Source of the DNA: Macropodus opercularis
Taxonomy: Eukaryota; Chordata; Actinopteri; Anabantiformes; Osphronemidae
Reading direction: 5' to 3'
DNA length: 64,000 nucleotides
NCBI GenBank assembly: GCA_030770545.1
Contig: CM061105.1
Coordinates: 7,051,001-7,115,000 of the forward strand
Shown: positions 20,131 through 31,463 of the stretch, one piece after another
How positions within the stretch are numbered: the stretch's first letter is position 1
How the letters are laid out: each line of letters opens with the position of its first letter
Position numbers and translations under genes: made by a program
The notes under the pieces: model-generated
The model's database searches: none
What the model saw: only the letters and a program-made list of their open reading frames with translations
What the model was told of the DNA's origin: nothing

Positions 20131-23100
20131 ATGGCGACGAGTGCGAAGCGAAAGCAGGAGGAGACTCATCTGAAGATGCTCCGGGAAATGACTAGCCTGC
20201 CCGCGAATAGGAAATGCTTCGACTGCGACCAGCGCGGCCCGACCTATGTCAACATGACAGTGGGCTCCTTCGTCTGCACCACCTGCTCCGGGATCTTGTG
20301 AGTGTCTCTGGGTGAACGTGTTCCTTACTGCCAGCACGTCCCGCCAGGCGACGACCAGGCGCCGCTGCTGGCTGCGCGTTGGTGCGGTCCGTTAGCTCGT
20401 TAGCTAACGTAGCGTTAAAGTGAGGACAGGTAACGTTGGCGCTGCCCTCGGTTCAGCCCGAGGCCGTGGAGCTGGGCTGGGCTGGGATGGGATGGGCAGC
20501 GCCGCTTAGCCCAGTGTGATAAGACGTGGTGTGGTACAGTCATTAGTCCGACTGGGAGGGTTAGACCCGCTGACACCAAGATTAGCACCAGCCTAACTTT
20601 AGGATCAGATACATGACAGTGTTGTGAAAACAGCCCGTCACAGATACTTCTCCTCCGGCTGAACCTCGGCTGGACACACGCCTCCAGATAAAGCAGGGTG
20701 GGTCGGTCTCCGCTGAGGAAGCAGCTGGATCAAGAAGTGGGGCAGTGGGTCGTCCGCCGGCTGATGCCTGACGAAACCTCCTTCCTCCCTGTTAGCAAAT
20801 CATAACCAGAATTTAGGCAACGAACCCGATTTATGCAATCTCATCACTGCCTGCATGCACTTAGACGCTTACACAGAAAATATTTTTGCTTGTTTTGCTG
20901 CCAGGAAGTTATAACATAACAGCTGTGTCAGAACAGATTTCTGTCCAGTTCAGCCTGTGAGCTGTAACTGAAGGCCAGTAGCCCGGAGCTGCACTTTGCA
21001 TTGGATTCTCTATTTTTATACAATCACCAGTTTAGGCATAGAAATCGAATCCATTAAATGATTTCTTGGCCCTAAAGGTGTTGACGTGAATAACATTTTT
21101 TTCTCAAGGTTGTTTTACAACTGTTTGTTAATTTTTTTTGTCTCTGGTGTCTTTATAAACATCGTAAGTGTTTTTATGATGAAAGCTTTTGTGACCTCTA
21201 GCCTGTGTAACACGTGTGTCACAGTAAACACGGGACATGCGTACAAATACACAAAATACTTAAATTTAGCTTAGAGGTGCGTCCGTGTAGGTTTTATTTT
21301 AAGCAAGGACACATGAAACATTCATCTGTAGTCAAAGGGGTTTGGGTCATCATGTACAGCAGCTGAAACTAACTATCAGCTGTTCACACAACCAGAAACT
21401 CCACTGTCTTGTAGATCTCACAGTACAGACCTCTTAATGTTTCTTGTCATTATAAGCTCTTCCAAATGTTCATATTTGTGCTCATTTGTTACAAACGTAG
21501 GAGGCTGTGCACATTTTCACCCTGAGAAGAAGACGGAACGTGACATCTGTAGTTGGAGTCTTGTTTGCTTTTCATGGGACGTGAGCAGCATCGGGTTGCA
21601 TCCTGCTTCTCTTGTTTTTTAGCTAACGTATCCCTCCTCCACCCACAGACGAGGGCTGAACCCCCCACACAGAGTGAAGTCCATCTCTATGACCACATTC
21701 ACACAGCAGGAAATTGAGTTCCTACAGAAACACAGCAACGAGGTATCCCACACACAACTCACAACCCGGCTCCACATTTCACATTCGAACTTTTACAGCC
21801 ATGTGTGTCTGTCTTGTTTTGCTGCTGGGATCTTGACATTTGTCTGCGCTTTGCTTAGTCGACTTTACTGGCATTCCTCTCTCCTGATTTTTTTTTTTTT
21901 CCTCCTGTTTCTGACTCAACCCCTCCCCCCTTCTCTTTTTTTCCTCACCTCTGTCCTGGCTTTGCCAAAAAACCCCATCCCCACCCCAATCCTGTGCTTA
22001 CCTCCCACACCCCTCATTCCTCTGCCCCCCTGTAGGTCTGTAAACACATCTGGTTGGGCCTCTATGACGACAGGACATCAGTCGTTCCAGATTTCAGAGA
22101 ACCACAGAAAGTAAAGGAGTTTCTTCAGGAAAAATATGAAAAGAAAAGATGGTAACATTTTGTGTTATGTATTTAATACATTTTGACATAAGTGAAAGTT
22201 GTTCTTAGATCAAGTCAGGGTCAAACGCTCATCACCGTTATGCCATTTCTTGACCCAGGGGTTACTCATTGTATAAATAGATAAATTGTTGATTTAGGCA
22301 ACTTGTTTTAGGTTCTGGAGGTCACTTAGTATTGCTACTACTGTAGTTACATGGGAACATGTAACAAGCAAAGGGTAACGGTGCTGGAAGTGCTTCCTCT
22401 GCCAAAATCCAATTAGCAGTTTTGGGCTTGGTTAACCATAGGTTTCAGTTTGATAGCATGTTCTTCATTGTCTAGGACACCAGTCTCTTTTCCTTCTTTT
22501 ACTACAGTGTTGGTATAAGGAAAACATCACTTTCAAATGCTACCATGTATGAAAAAGTTTCAGGTTTTGCTCAGACTAAAACATAATTAACTAAAATTTA
22601 GTTTTAAGTAAGCCTTCATTCAAAATGCCATTCTTGTTTGTTACCACAGGATTTGTAATATGTTCGCACTGTGCTGCAGAAAGCTGTATGTGTTAGGGCT
22701 TAATGTGCCTCTACGCTTGTGTTGGTGCTCTTTCCTAAACGTGTAGGTATGTTCCTCCAGACCAGGCAAGGGCAGTAGCAAGTGTTCAGGCATCTGTCTC
22801 TGGCTCCTCAGCCAGCAGCACTGGCAGTACCCCAGAGGTCCAACCCCTCAAAAGCCTGCAACTCAACAAGACCCCACTGCGACAGGTAACCGAAATCTAC
22901 ATTTCTACTTGTGTATAATCGCTTGGCAGGCTTCGAGTTCAGTGTAACCGCTCTTCCCACTGATCACAGCCGCTCATTGTACACCAAGCCTCATTTTCTC
23001 CTCTTTAAATATCACCTTAGTCAAGGCAATTATAGAAGCTGCTTTTTTTTTTTTCTTCTCCTGCTGCTAGTCTCCAGGGCTGGTTCGCTCCCAGGCTCAC

Positions 23101-25717
23101 AGCGCTGCTCTAGAGAAGAAGTTTGACTTGCTCTCTGACCTGGGAGGAGACATCTTTGCTGCTCCACCCACCCAGAATGCCAGCACCACCAACTTTGCCA
23201 ACTTTGCACATTTTCCAAGCCAGTCAGGTAAGTTATGGTCTACTAAAAATACTGAAACATTGTGATATTCAGCAGTGTATGTTTGTCATCACACCATGCA
23301 TTGCCCTTCCATGGTTTGTTTTGATTTTCCCTTATTTATTGCTGCAGCACCTCAGGGTAATTCACATACCAACTTTGCCAACTTTGAGGCATTTGGCAAC
23401 ACTACAATTCCATCCCATCAGAGCACATCACCCCCTTCAAAGTCCTTTTCATCAGGTACCCCCTTCCCAACCATTGTTCATCTATTTCACACTCACCTTT
23501 CCTTCAATATTGTTTTATTAAAGTCATTTCCTACCTCCAGTGCAGCAGCGATGCTCTACATATACTCACTGTTCACTGGACATCACTACTGCTTGATGCA
23601 AGCACATTAGCCTGAGTCACATTTTCACATTGTAACTTATTTGAGAACGTGTAAGACGTGCTTGGTGTCTGCTGCGTTTGAAATGCATTCTTTCAGCTTT
23701 GAGTTTGCCATTAGAAAGCCTGTTGTTTGTTTTAATGTGCCGAGTTCCTTTGTGAAACATAGTTATTTCTTTCTTTTTTCTATATTTGGGGGTCCCTAAT
23801 CTTTGATTAAATATATGGTTTTAATTATTTAAAGGGGGAGGTGTGCCAATCCCGTCAATGTCTAGCGCTGTCCCCACCCAGTCCCAGACAGGGACCTGCA
23901 GAGAAGACCGTTATGCTGCTCTAGCTGAGTTAGACAACGAGCTCAGCTCTTCTGCATCCACAGGCAGCAATGTGCAAGGGTGAGAGACAGCTGACATGGC
24001 AATCAACTGCTAATGAATGTAGACTAGGAATAGTTAAATGTCTACACAAGGTTCCTCTACACACTCGGAAACACTGTATGAATACTAGATCAATTTGATT
24101 AAGCGTGTGTTGTTGACGTTGTGTAGCTGATCGTGTTTCCTAGACATGATGAGCATGGAGTGCATATGTTTAAATCCCAATCAACGTCTAAATTTTCTTC
24201 TTGAGTCCCGTTAATGTTTATTGATAATGTTTAATTAACATAGAAACCTTTTATTTGGGCATTTCTTTAAGGAATATATTTGGACCAGTCCTTGGCTCCT
24301 CGCCAGCCCAGAATCCCTCTGTGTTAGCGAACATGCAGCCAGGCTTTGGAGGTAGGAATTGACATTCTAGCTACATTGACAGACTGAAGATGTGTTGTCA
24401 CATTTTCATATGTAGCTTGAAGACTTGTTCCCTAACGTATTCCCTGTCGCTTTCATTTAGCCGTCCCATCCACAAATCCCTTTGTTGCCGCAGCTGTTGC
24501 TCCGGAGATGGCTACCAACCCTTTCCAGACCAATGGCAGAGCTCCAGCTGCAGGTGTGTGTCCATTTAAAGCTGTGAATTCAATAAGAAATGGTTTTACT
24601 TAGACATTTGTGCTAGTTTGATGTAACCCAGTTACACTGCCAAGTAGCTGCTTCGTTATTATTTTTAAGTATCTAGAATGTACTCGTCCTTGTGTGTGTG
24701 TGCGCTTGTGTGTGTGTTTGTCTGTGTGTGTGTGTGTGTGCGTGTGCACATTCACTGTACACACATGCTGTGTGTATCTCATAGCCTCGTTTGGTACAGG
24801 CTCTATGAGCATGCCCGCCGGCTTTGGGAATGCGTCTTCCTACTGCCTCCCGACCAGTTTCAGCGGAAACTTCCAGCAGCAATTCCCTGGCCAGGCCCCC
24901 ATCCCTTACACTCAACCTGGGGCCTACCACCCTCAGTCTAATGGTTAGTGGCCTCCCATCCCCTTGTCCTCTCGCCCTCTCCCACCTGTGCAGGACCTGT
25001 TACATCATCTGCCTTTTTGCTGGCATACAGTTGACTTATTTTGTTATCTCAGTGATGGTTCTACCTCTGCACCTGAAACTGAGTTTAAGTTCGTATGCAG
25101 CAAATAAAGTGTAGAATGTCAGTGGCAGCTACTGCACAGTAATAAAAGGTTGCATTTAGGGTTTCAAAGCTGAGTATTAGAAACACAGTGAACATGCATG
25201 ATTAATTTACGAGGCTCTGTTTACCCCTGAATGCAATCTAACACGCTGGGGCTTGGCTCATACTGCAATTAAGTTGCAACATTTAAATTGTTGTACATGA
25301 ACAATTTATGTCTGACTGAGTAGTTGATAAGTGGATGTAGCTCTAAAAAGAAAAAATCAATACAATCTCTTACTACACATTATTTAATTGTGAGAGACAG
25401 CAGACTTTACCTTCTTAACCCCTCAGGCCCTGCATTCCCAGTCTATGGTCAGAACAAGCCCTCCATGACACCCTTTGGGCAGCCCATGGCTGGCCCTGGC
25501 ATGTCCAATAACCCATTCATGGTGAGGAGCATGAACTGTTTACCTTTTTTTCTATTGTCGATTTGTGATTCATTTTACTGAAAAGATTTGCGTTGTATTT
25601 CTAACACAGGGATGTTTTCTACTTGTGTCTTGAATCATGATGCCTTTGTTATTTCAGGCGGGAGCTCCAGCCGGGCCATTCCCTTCAGGGGGTTCATCCA
25701 CCAACCCTTTCCTGTAG
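20131..25717 (+). CDS. agfg1: ArfGAP with FG repeats 1 (Agfg1/Hrb), 470 aa, 12 exons
   Basis: Exons: 20131-20297, 21649-21742, 22036-22151, 22747-22885, 23071-23227, 23348-23455, 23835-23979, 24272-24351, 24461-24553, 24785-24943, 25427-25521, 25658-25717. The N-terminal ArfGAP zinc finger has C29, C32, C49 and C52 (CFDC...CTTC) and the catalytic-arginine region RGLNPPHRVKSISM. The rest is a low-complexity tail with FG dipeptides (IFGPV, GFGAV, SFGTG, GFGNA, PFGQP) and four NPF motifs, the last at the C terminus (TNPFL). NPF motifs bind EH-domain proteins such as Eps15, and the family acts in clathrin-linked trafficking and acrosome formation. It is about 90 residues shorter than human AGFG1, mainly in the central Asn/Phe-rich region. 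A teleost a/b paralogue cannot be assigned. Confidence 0.95.
24691..24750 (+). repeat. Imperfect (TG)n microsatellite
   Basis: Interrupted TG run in the intron just before the tenth agfg1 coding exon, about 35 bases from its acceptor at 24784. Confidence 0.95.
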
Positions 25718-26750
25718 CACAGCTCCGGGTCCTCGCCAGCAGAGGGCAGCATGCAGCACATATTCACACACGTTCAGTCACGCAATTAGTGGCAGTACAT
25801 TTCTTTAAAAAAAGAAGACTTGCTTTTTTCCATAAAAAGTTTACAACACTATGAAGGAGGATAACGGACTATACTGAAGACTAAGGGACTCTTATAAGGG
25901 GAAAATATGCTGTTTGGACTATATACAGTACATTATATGCTTTTTAATTTTTGTTTATAACTGTAAGCTCTGTGCATATCATCATTTGTAATCACAATTA
26001 AGTATATGTTATGTATAACAAGGACCGAATTAACTTGGGTGAGTATGCACACACCTTATGCAGAACAACCACTATAAACTATCTATGTCAGTAAGGTTAT
26101 ACACTTTTGAAACTTATTAACAGGGTTCCATCCAAATATATATGATGCAGGTATTTTATTTTAATTTCAAAGGGAATTATATTCTTTTAGTTTAATTGCT
26201 ACCATATTTGCACTAAGGTGCAAAGTGTCCTTTATGAACGTGCCGATACATAGCGGCTGTTCTTTTAAATATATGTGGGTGAAGTTGTGAAACAATGAGT
26301 AAGGGCAGTCGAAGTGTTCGAAATAAGAGGCCAGCGTACTCGGAGGCTGCCAGGTAAAGGGACAGGCTTGTCTGCAAGAGCACAAATGGAAAAGAAAAGT
26401 ACACCTGAGTGCTTCTTTGTCCTGCTACCTTACTCACTTGTTTTAGGATGTTATCATTAGGGTCTCTCCTGATGGTTTAAGATATTGTCTATATTTTATG
26501 AATAATACAGCTTTATAGAAGGAAAGTACAACATTTATAATTTTATGTTTCGTTCGCCACTTCTTGAGAAGAAATGCTGAGCTCCCTTTAGTTTGCTTTA
26601 ATATAACACAAAATATAAAAATTCAAAATTTATGACATAAGTTGTGCCATCAGTGACTAACAATTTGACAATTCATTGTTACTTGTCTTTACAATAGGTA
26701 AGAACATGTGTACATATATAAATATATATATATAAATAAATTAAAAGATT
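25718..26750 (+). other. agfg1: agfg1 3' untranslated region
   Basis: AT-rich, no gene. AATAAA at 26735-26740 is a good candidate polyadenylation signal. From 26800 to 26990 is the short 5' region of fbxo36, so the two genes lie close head to tail. Confidence 0.55.
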
Positions 26751-26991
26751 TTTAACTACTATTTTGAGTTTTTGTTACTGTTCTAGCGTCAAAACTGTCC
26801 TTTTTAGTGGCATCTCTCTCCTCGTTAGCTCCTATTAGTCCTATTCTTCAGTTCTATTCAGCATCTTCTCCACAACCTTTATGATCGACGTCACCGACAT
26901 AAACGTCATAGGAAACTACAGAAAGTATGACATCAACTTTACTCATCGGAACGACGAGATCCGGTTTCCATGACAACGGCCAAACGTTGAC

Positions 26992-28411
26992 ATGTCGTCT
27001 CTGCTGACAGAGCCGTTGTTTGAAATCTCAGGAAGCGGTCATCCACCCAATAATAACTTTTACAGCTTCTCTGTCACCAAGGCAGAAGTAAGTAGTGATT
27101 CCTGCGTTTGCTCGGGTCAAACCACAGACTTTTATCCATCTGACGAGCCAAAGGTTACGAGAGCTCGCTAGCTTCACAAGCTAACTAACTAATGTTAGCA
27201 AAGACTAAAAACTAGAAGGCTTCAACACTAGTTGTTATATAGGTTCAACAGGAAAACTAACCTAGCTAATTAAATGACATCAAGATATGCTGACTGGCAT
27301 CAAATAAACGAGTAATACGCCATAAAAAAATCAGTTTAATAGATCAAATTGAGATTGTTGTTAAACTAGGTCAGCATAGTTGCTAACTAGCTAACTGACT
27401 AGACGCTAGCTCTAATGTTATCCTAAAGAACGTTTTTTCTCATATATATTTGTTAAAATATTTCCAAAATAAATGTCGTTTCCAGGTCATATGGAGATGG
27501 TGGAAGATCTCTCCGAGATTTGTGGACAGGTCATCCAAGCCCGGGCAGCTGAAGGAGTCTCACCAGGACTTCCTACGTGACCCTGAATTACAGAGTAATG
27601 ACTTCTTTTTCAGGGCTGTGTCTGTGGATCACAGCACATAGTTATTAGACGGACCGGCTCCGTACTATTCTGTACGTACGTTAGCCGTGGATCAGCATTC
27701 GGCTTTTAGTCTGGTGAATATTCTATGCCAGATCAAGCATGTGACTTAAACTAGTGCGTTTCTTCTCAGGAGATGTCAGCATGGTTTTTGGCTTCCAAGT
27801 CTTGCAGTACACTAAGGCTCTGTGCCGCGGCCATTATGACTACCTGCAGCGCCTGCCTGACTCCTTACTGCTGCGGATAATTAATTATCTAGAACTAGAG
27901 CATGTGGGTCAGCTTGAAAGAACATCGCACAAGTTTAGGCAGGTGAGTTCTAGAATTTTTGAACAATATACTGTCCCCTAAATTAAGAAACCCTGAGGTT
28001 ACTACTTCATGAGACCTGTTGCTACTGTGAATACATCATTATAAATGATTCATTAGTTGGGATTATCCTGTTATATATATTTATAATGTATATAGATCTA
28101 AAACATCAGCTCAAAGGTTGGTTATGGTCTCGTCTGCTCCTCAGCTATGTGGGTCAGAGGAGTTTTGGGAGCGGGCAGTGCGCCAGCGCTGCAACACAGT
28201 TTCGGCTGATGTGGCTGCCTTGGCACTTGAGGTTGGCTGGCGCAGCATCTTCTTCACCCACAAGATACAGCTGCAGAAGTTGATCAGCCGTAGGAAGCTG
28301 AAGTCTCACCCTGGCGTCGTCCCTGAACTGAGCCTTGGCACTGACAGCAGCTCTCACTGTGATGTATACACTGAGCAAAATCCTGAACAAGGGAGCGTGT
28401 CTAAATCCTAG
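26992..28411 (+). CDS. fbxo36: F-box only protein 36 (Fbxo36), 214 aa, 4 exons
   Basis: Exons: 26992-27087, 27486-27594, 27770-27942, 28145-28411. F-box proteins are substrate receptors of SCF ubiquitin ligases; the target of this one is not known to me. The N terminus contains the family block VIWRWWKISPR (33-43) and SSKPGQLKESHQDFL. The F-box spans about residues 95-136 (LPDSLLLRIINYLELEHVGQ ... FWER). The following exon has DVAALALEVGWRSIFFTHKI, conserved in FBXO36. The tail after LKSH is longer and more acidic/Ser-rich than in human (about 188 aa). The ATG is chosen because it directly precedes TEPLFEISG, equivalent to the family start. Confidence 0.93.
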
Positions 28412-28752
28412 CGAGTCTTTGCCTGAGTGGTAATTGGAGCTATTAACGACACAGATTGTGGATTGTCTGACGCCCATGTGCTCATTTTCAGAATCAGTAT
28501 TGTTTGCCTGCTCTGCATGATCGTTAAGTAGACGTTCTTTTATATAGCTTTGATGAGATTCTGAGGCTTAAAACACATTCTACATTCAATATATTCTATA
28601 TTGAACTCTTACTTACAATGTATTGGGAGAAAGCCATTGATTTAAAATGTAAGCAATGACCGTGAACGTTTTTGCCATAAACATCCCAGGATCAGGTGGG
28701 GAAATGCATTTGTAACTGAGCTAAACATCAAGACGTTGACTTTAGGGATTAA

Positions 28753-29040
28753 CTAGAAGGGAATAGCTGCCACCTGTGCTACTGGCTCACACTCCTCTGG
28801 CTCAGCCTTGTGATCAGGAAACATATCTGCACAGTTTAGAAATTCCTTAAATGTTTCACATGCTTCAGAAAATGTCTCCAGCAGGGGAGGCGTTTTTAAA
28901 CATGTAGTAGTCAAGACTTGCCAGATGGATAAGTGATTCCACAAGGCAATTGCTAGCATATGTGTTATGTGCTGCTTCACCCAAGTTTTCATATCTCCGG
29001 CTCTTTTACAGAATGAGCATCGAAATTGGGACATTTCACT
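28753..29040 (-). CDS. Possible terminal exon with a C2H2-like finger (uncharacterised)
   Basis: On the - strand an acceptor-like CACGTTACAG precedes an open exon running to TAG at 28753. It encodes FRCSFCKRAGDMKTWVKQH, which fits C-x2-C-x12-H-x3-H, followed by a helical, Cys/Glu-rich tail ending EPVAQVAAIPF. A further Cys-rich open piece lies upstream on the same strand (about 29390-29480). No complete gene can be assembled and I recognise no family. It may be a gene fragment or chance. Confidence 0.25.
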   Translation of the reverse strand, partial: SEMSQFRCSFCKRAGDMKTWVKQHITHMLAIALWNHLSIWQVLTTTCLKTPPLLETFSEACETFKEFLNCADMFPDHKAEPEECEPVAQVAAIPF

Positions 29041-30584
29041 GTAACGTGATTTGATCTATTGAACATAGGTGACAGCCTTTCTTCCCATAAGAAGCAGTCA
29101 ACACAGGAACTGTTACTGCTAACTGTAAAAGCCACCTATGTCCTCAAATTGTGCTTAAACCTCTGGACCTGAGCCAACCTTGGAGCTTTAGGTGATCACT
29201 ATCCTTCAGGCAACACTGTAACGAACCCACATTATGTTTTTGACCTGTACTTGACTCAGTTGTTTGAGAGTTGCTTGGCGAGAAGGTATTTAACAGGCTT
29301 GTTGGCATTTTACTGCTGTTTTTCACTTTGTGGCATGGCCTCTGTATTTCACCTCTTAACGTCTTCCTCAAACGTCCCCACAAAGCTTCTGTCATCACAT
29401 GTTGTCTTTTCCAGCTGCCACCAGTGGTCACAGAACACACCTGGATAACAAGAAACACCTGCCAGAGTACACTTATATTCTTGCCCGGCCTGTTCTGCGT
29501 ATAGCTCGTTAAAAAAAATTATAAACTGAATTTGTTTTTGCATCACTCTGCTGTATTTAATGCTTGCGATCCACTGCCGTCAGAAAGCCTGAGAAAGTCC
29601 ATAATAGGATGGAGCTAGACCACGTAAAGACCACACAGTGAACCATGTGGGCCATGGGATGAGATGCTCTACTCATCTTAACCTTTACTCAGGCCAGGCT
29701 AATCCTCACAAAGTTTAAAGAGTAGGCTGTTCAGAGAGCAAACATCCTAATCAGAAAAGATCTTCTTGAATATTCAACATCTCCATATTGTCACTAGTTA
29801 CGGTATCGCCTACTACAATATCACTTTTTGATTTGTTTTGTTTCCGTTGGTACAAAGCTGATTCCATAGATGTGTCTGGATGAATACATTCCTTTGTGAT
29901 GGTCCATTGGTGGCAGCGTCCACTAAAGTGAGTGGGAAACATAGACTGATGAGCTCTCAGCTTACCTCTTGCTACACTCCCTGACCCAGTAAAAGATGAA
30001 ACCTTTTCATCCACTCAAGAGGCTTAAGTGCTTTGCTGACAGTATGATCCATTTACATGACTGACATATATAATATTTATGCATTCCCTACCAGGAAAAT
30101 GGAAAATCAATCACTGCAGTCAGTTGTTACCCAAATTAGCATCTTTCTATGTTGAGAGTATTGTTGTTGACTCATTAGGTATTTTCACGTATGCATACAT
30201 TTGACTACACAGATGAGCCTTTCATTTAATGCTCTCTGCTTGAGACCATTTGCGAGAGGATTAGCTAAAATGATCAGAGGTTTATTGTACTGAATTAGCC
30301 GACATTAACACAGGGCTACTGCCTGTTCATCACATTAGATGTATAAGCATTAACACCACCTGTCTAGCTTGAAGAACGTGGTGCCACACTGACATGTATA
30401 TCAGTCTAATACCAAAATTGTAATAGTAGTAAAATGTTTTAGCTCAGTTGGAGAAATGCTTATGCTTCCTGTGTGTGTGACATCACAGTATCAGGTAGTA
30501 AATCCATCTCTGCATTATTGCCATAAAGCAGTTTAGATAACTCAAATACAAATAGTGGCCTAATGGATGTGAATGAACAGTAGT

Positions 30585-30790
30585 GTGGTGGTTAGTGCTG
30601 CCTCACTGCCACGGGGACGTGGGTTCAAATGCCCTGTTGTGGTGCAGAGTGTTTTCTCCCACTGTACAAAGACACCCAGTTAGGATTAGGGTTAAATGGT
30701 GAGTCTGAGTTGACCTTACGTGGGACTTGTCTCTATGTGCTGCTCCTGTGATGAACTCTACGTAGGTGGTCACTGATGAATCAGGGTAAT
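30585..30790 (+). mobile_element. tRNA-derived SINE relic
   Basis: GTGGTGGTTAGTGCTGCCTC (A-box side), GTGGGTTCAAATGCC (B box) and then TTTTCTCCCACTG with AAAGACA match the head and conserved tail of widespread fish tRNA-SINEs. Internal deletions are evident. Confidence 0.7.
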
Positions 30791-31463
30791 GTATGAGAAT
30801 GATAGTGCATAAAGATGAGGAGTAAGCTCCCTGTGTCTCCCAGGAAAGAGACGTGAAGTGTACTGTGGGTTCTGTGCCACAGCTTAGAGCCGTGGTTACA
30901 TAACTATCTTCTCAAGGCTTTTCTTTGCAATAATTTAAAATATATAATTACCCAAGCAAACCTTGCTGCATTACTCTGGCGTTCACAGTATCAAACATCC
31001 AAAAATGATAATGGCAGATTTTTTAATCTTACTATTTCTATGAAATGTTCTCCACCTTTTGTTTTAGTATTTAATACATATCAGCTGAAGATGTGGGACC
31101 ACTGTTACAGACTTTGGAACACCAAGAACAAATATAAAGGGCTACAAAGCCTCTTAGGACAGAGCCCGCTTACGATTCCCTTTCCGTGCACAGCATCCTT
31201 GAATAGACCACACAAAGATCCTTAAGCCAAAATCCCTCCTTGGTATTTAATTCTAAATGAGTAATTACTGGGTGTGTCAGTGTGTCTTAGGTTTGCAGGT
31301 AGGCTGGGTGAAGAAGCTCATTTGGACACTGGCGTTGAAGCAAATTGACTTCACACAAATACATACATTCAGAGAGACAGAGCAGTGACTATAGAGGGAC
31401 TCCTCAGGCAACCACTGAAGAACCCAGTCAGTTAGGGGGGACAGGCCACTTACAGCTGCCAAG

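Larger units (their letters stand above)
28412..31463. other. Intergenic region between fbxo36 and grk7
   Basis: Mostly unassigned AT-rich sequence. It contains a possible - strand zinc-finger exon (28753-29040) and a SINE relic (30585-30790), listed separately. The last ~400 bases before 31464 are the presumed grk7 promoter/5' UTR; I see no distinctive photoreceptor element I would defend. Confidence 0.5.

Noticed and set aside
19480..20301. 273-codon + strand frame overlapping the first agfg1 exon
   Set aside because: It runs through the CpG-rich agfg1 5' region. The conserved protein begins at the ATG at 20131, in the same frame.
21743..22035. U12-type intron in agfg1 (donor GTATCCCA)
   Set aside because: Donor does not fully match GTATCCTT, and the 3' end has a normal pyrimidine tract without a TTCCTTAAC branch site.
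24600..24930. His/Thr- and Val/Cys-rich frames around 24.7 kb
   Set aside because: Translations of the TG/AC microsatellite next to an agfg1 exon.
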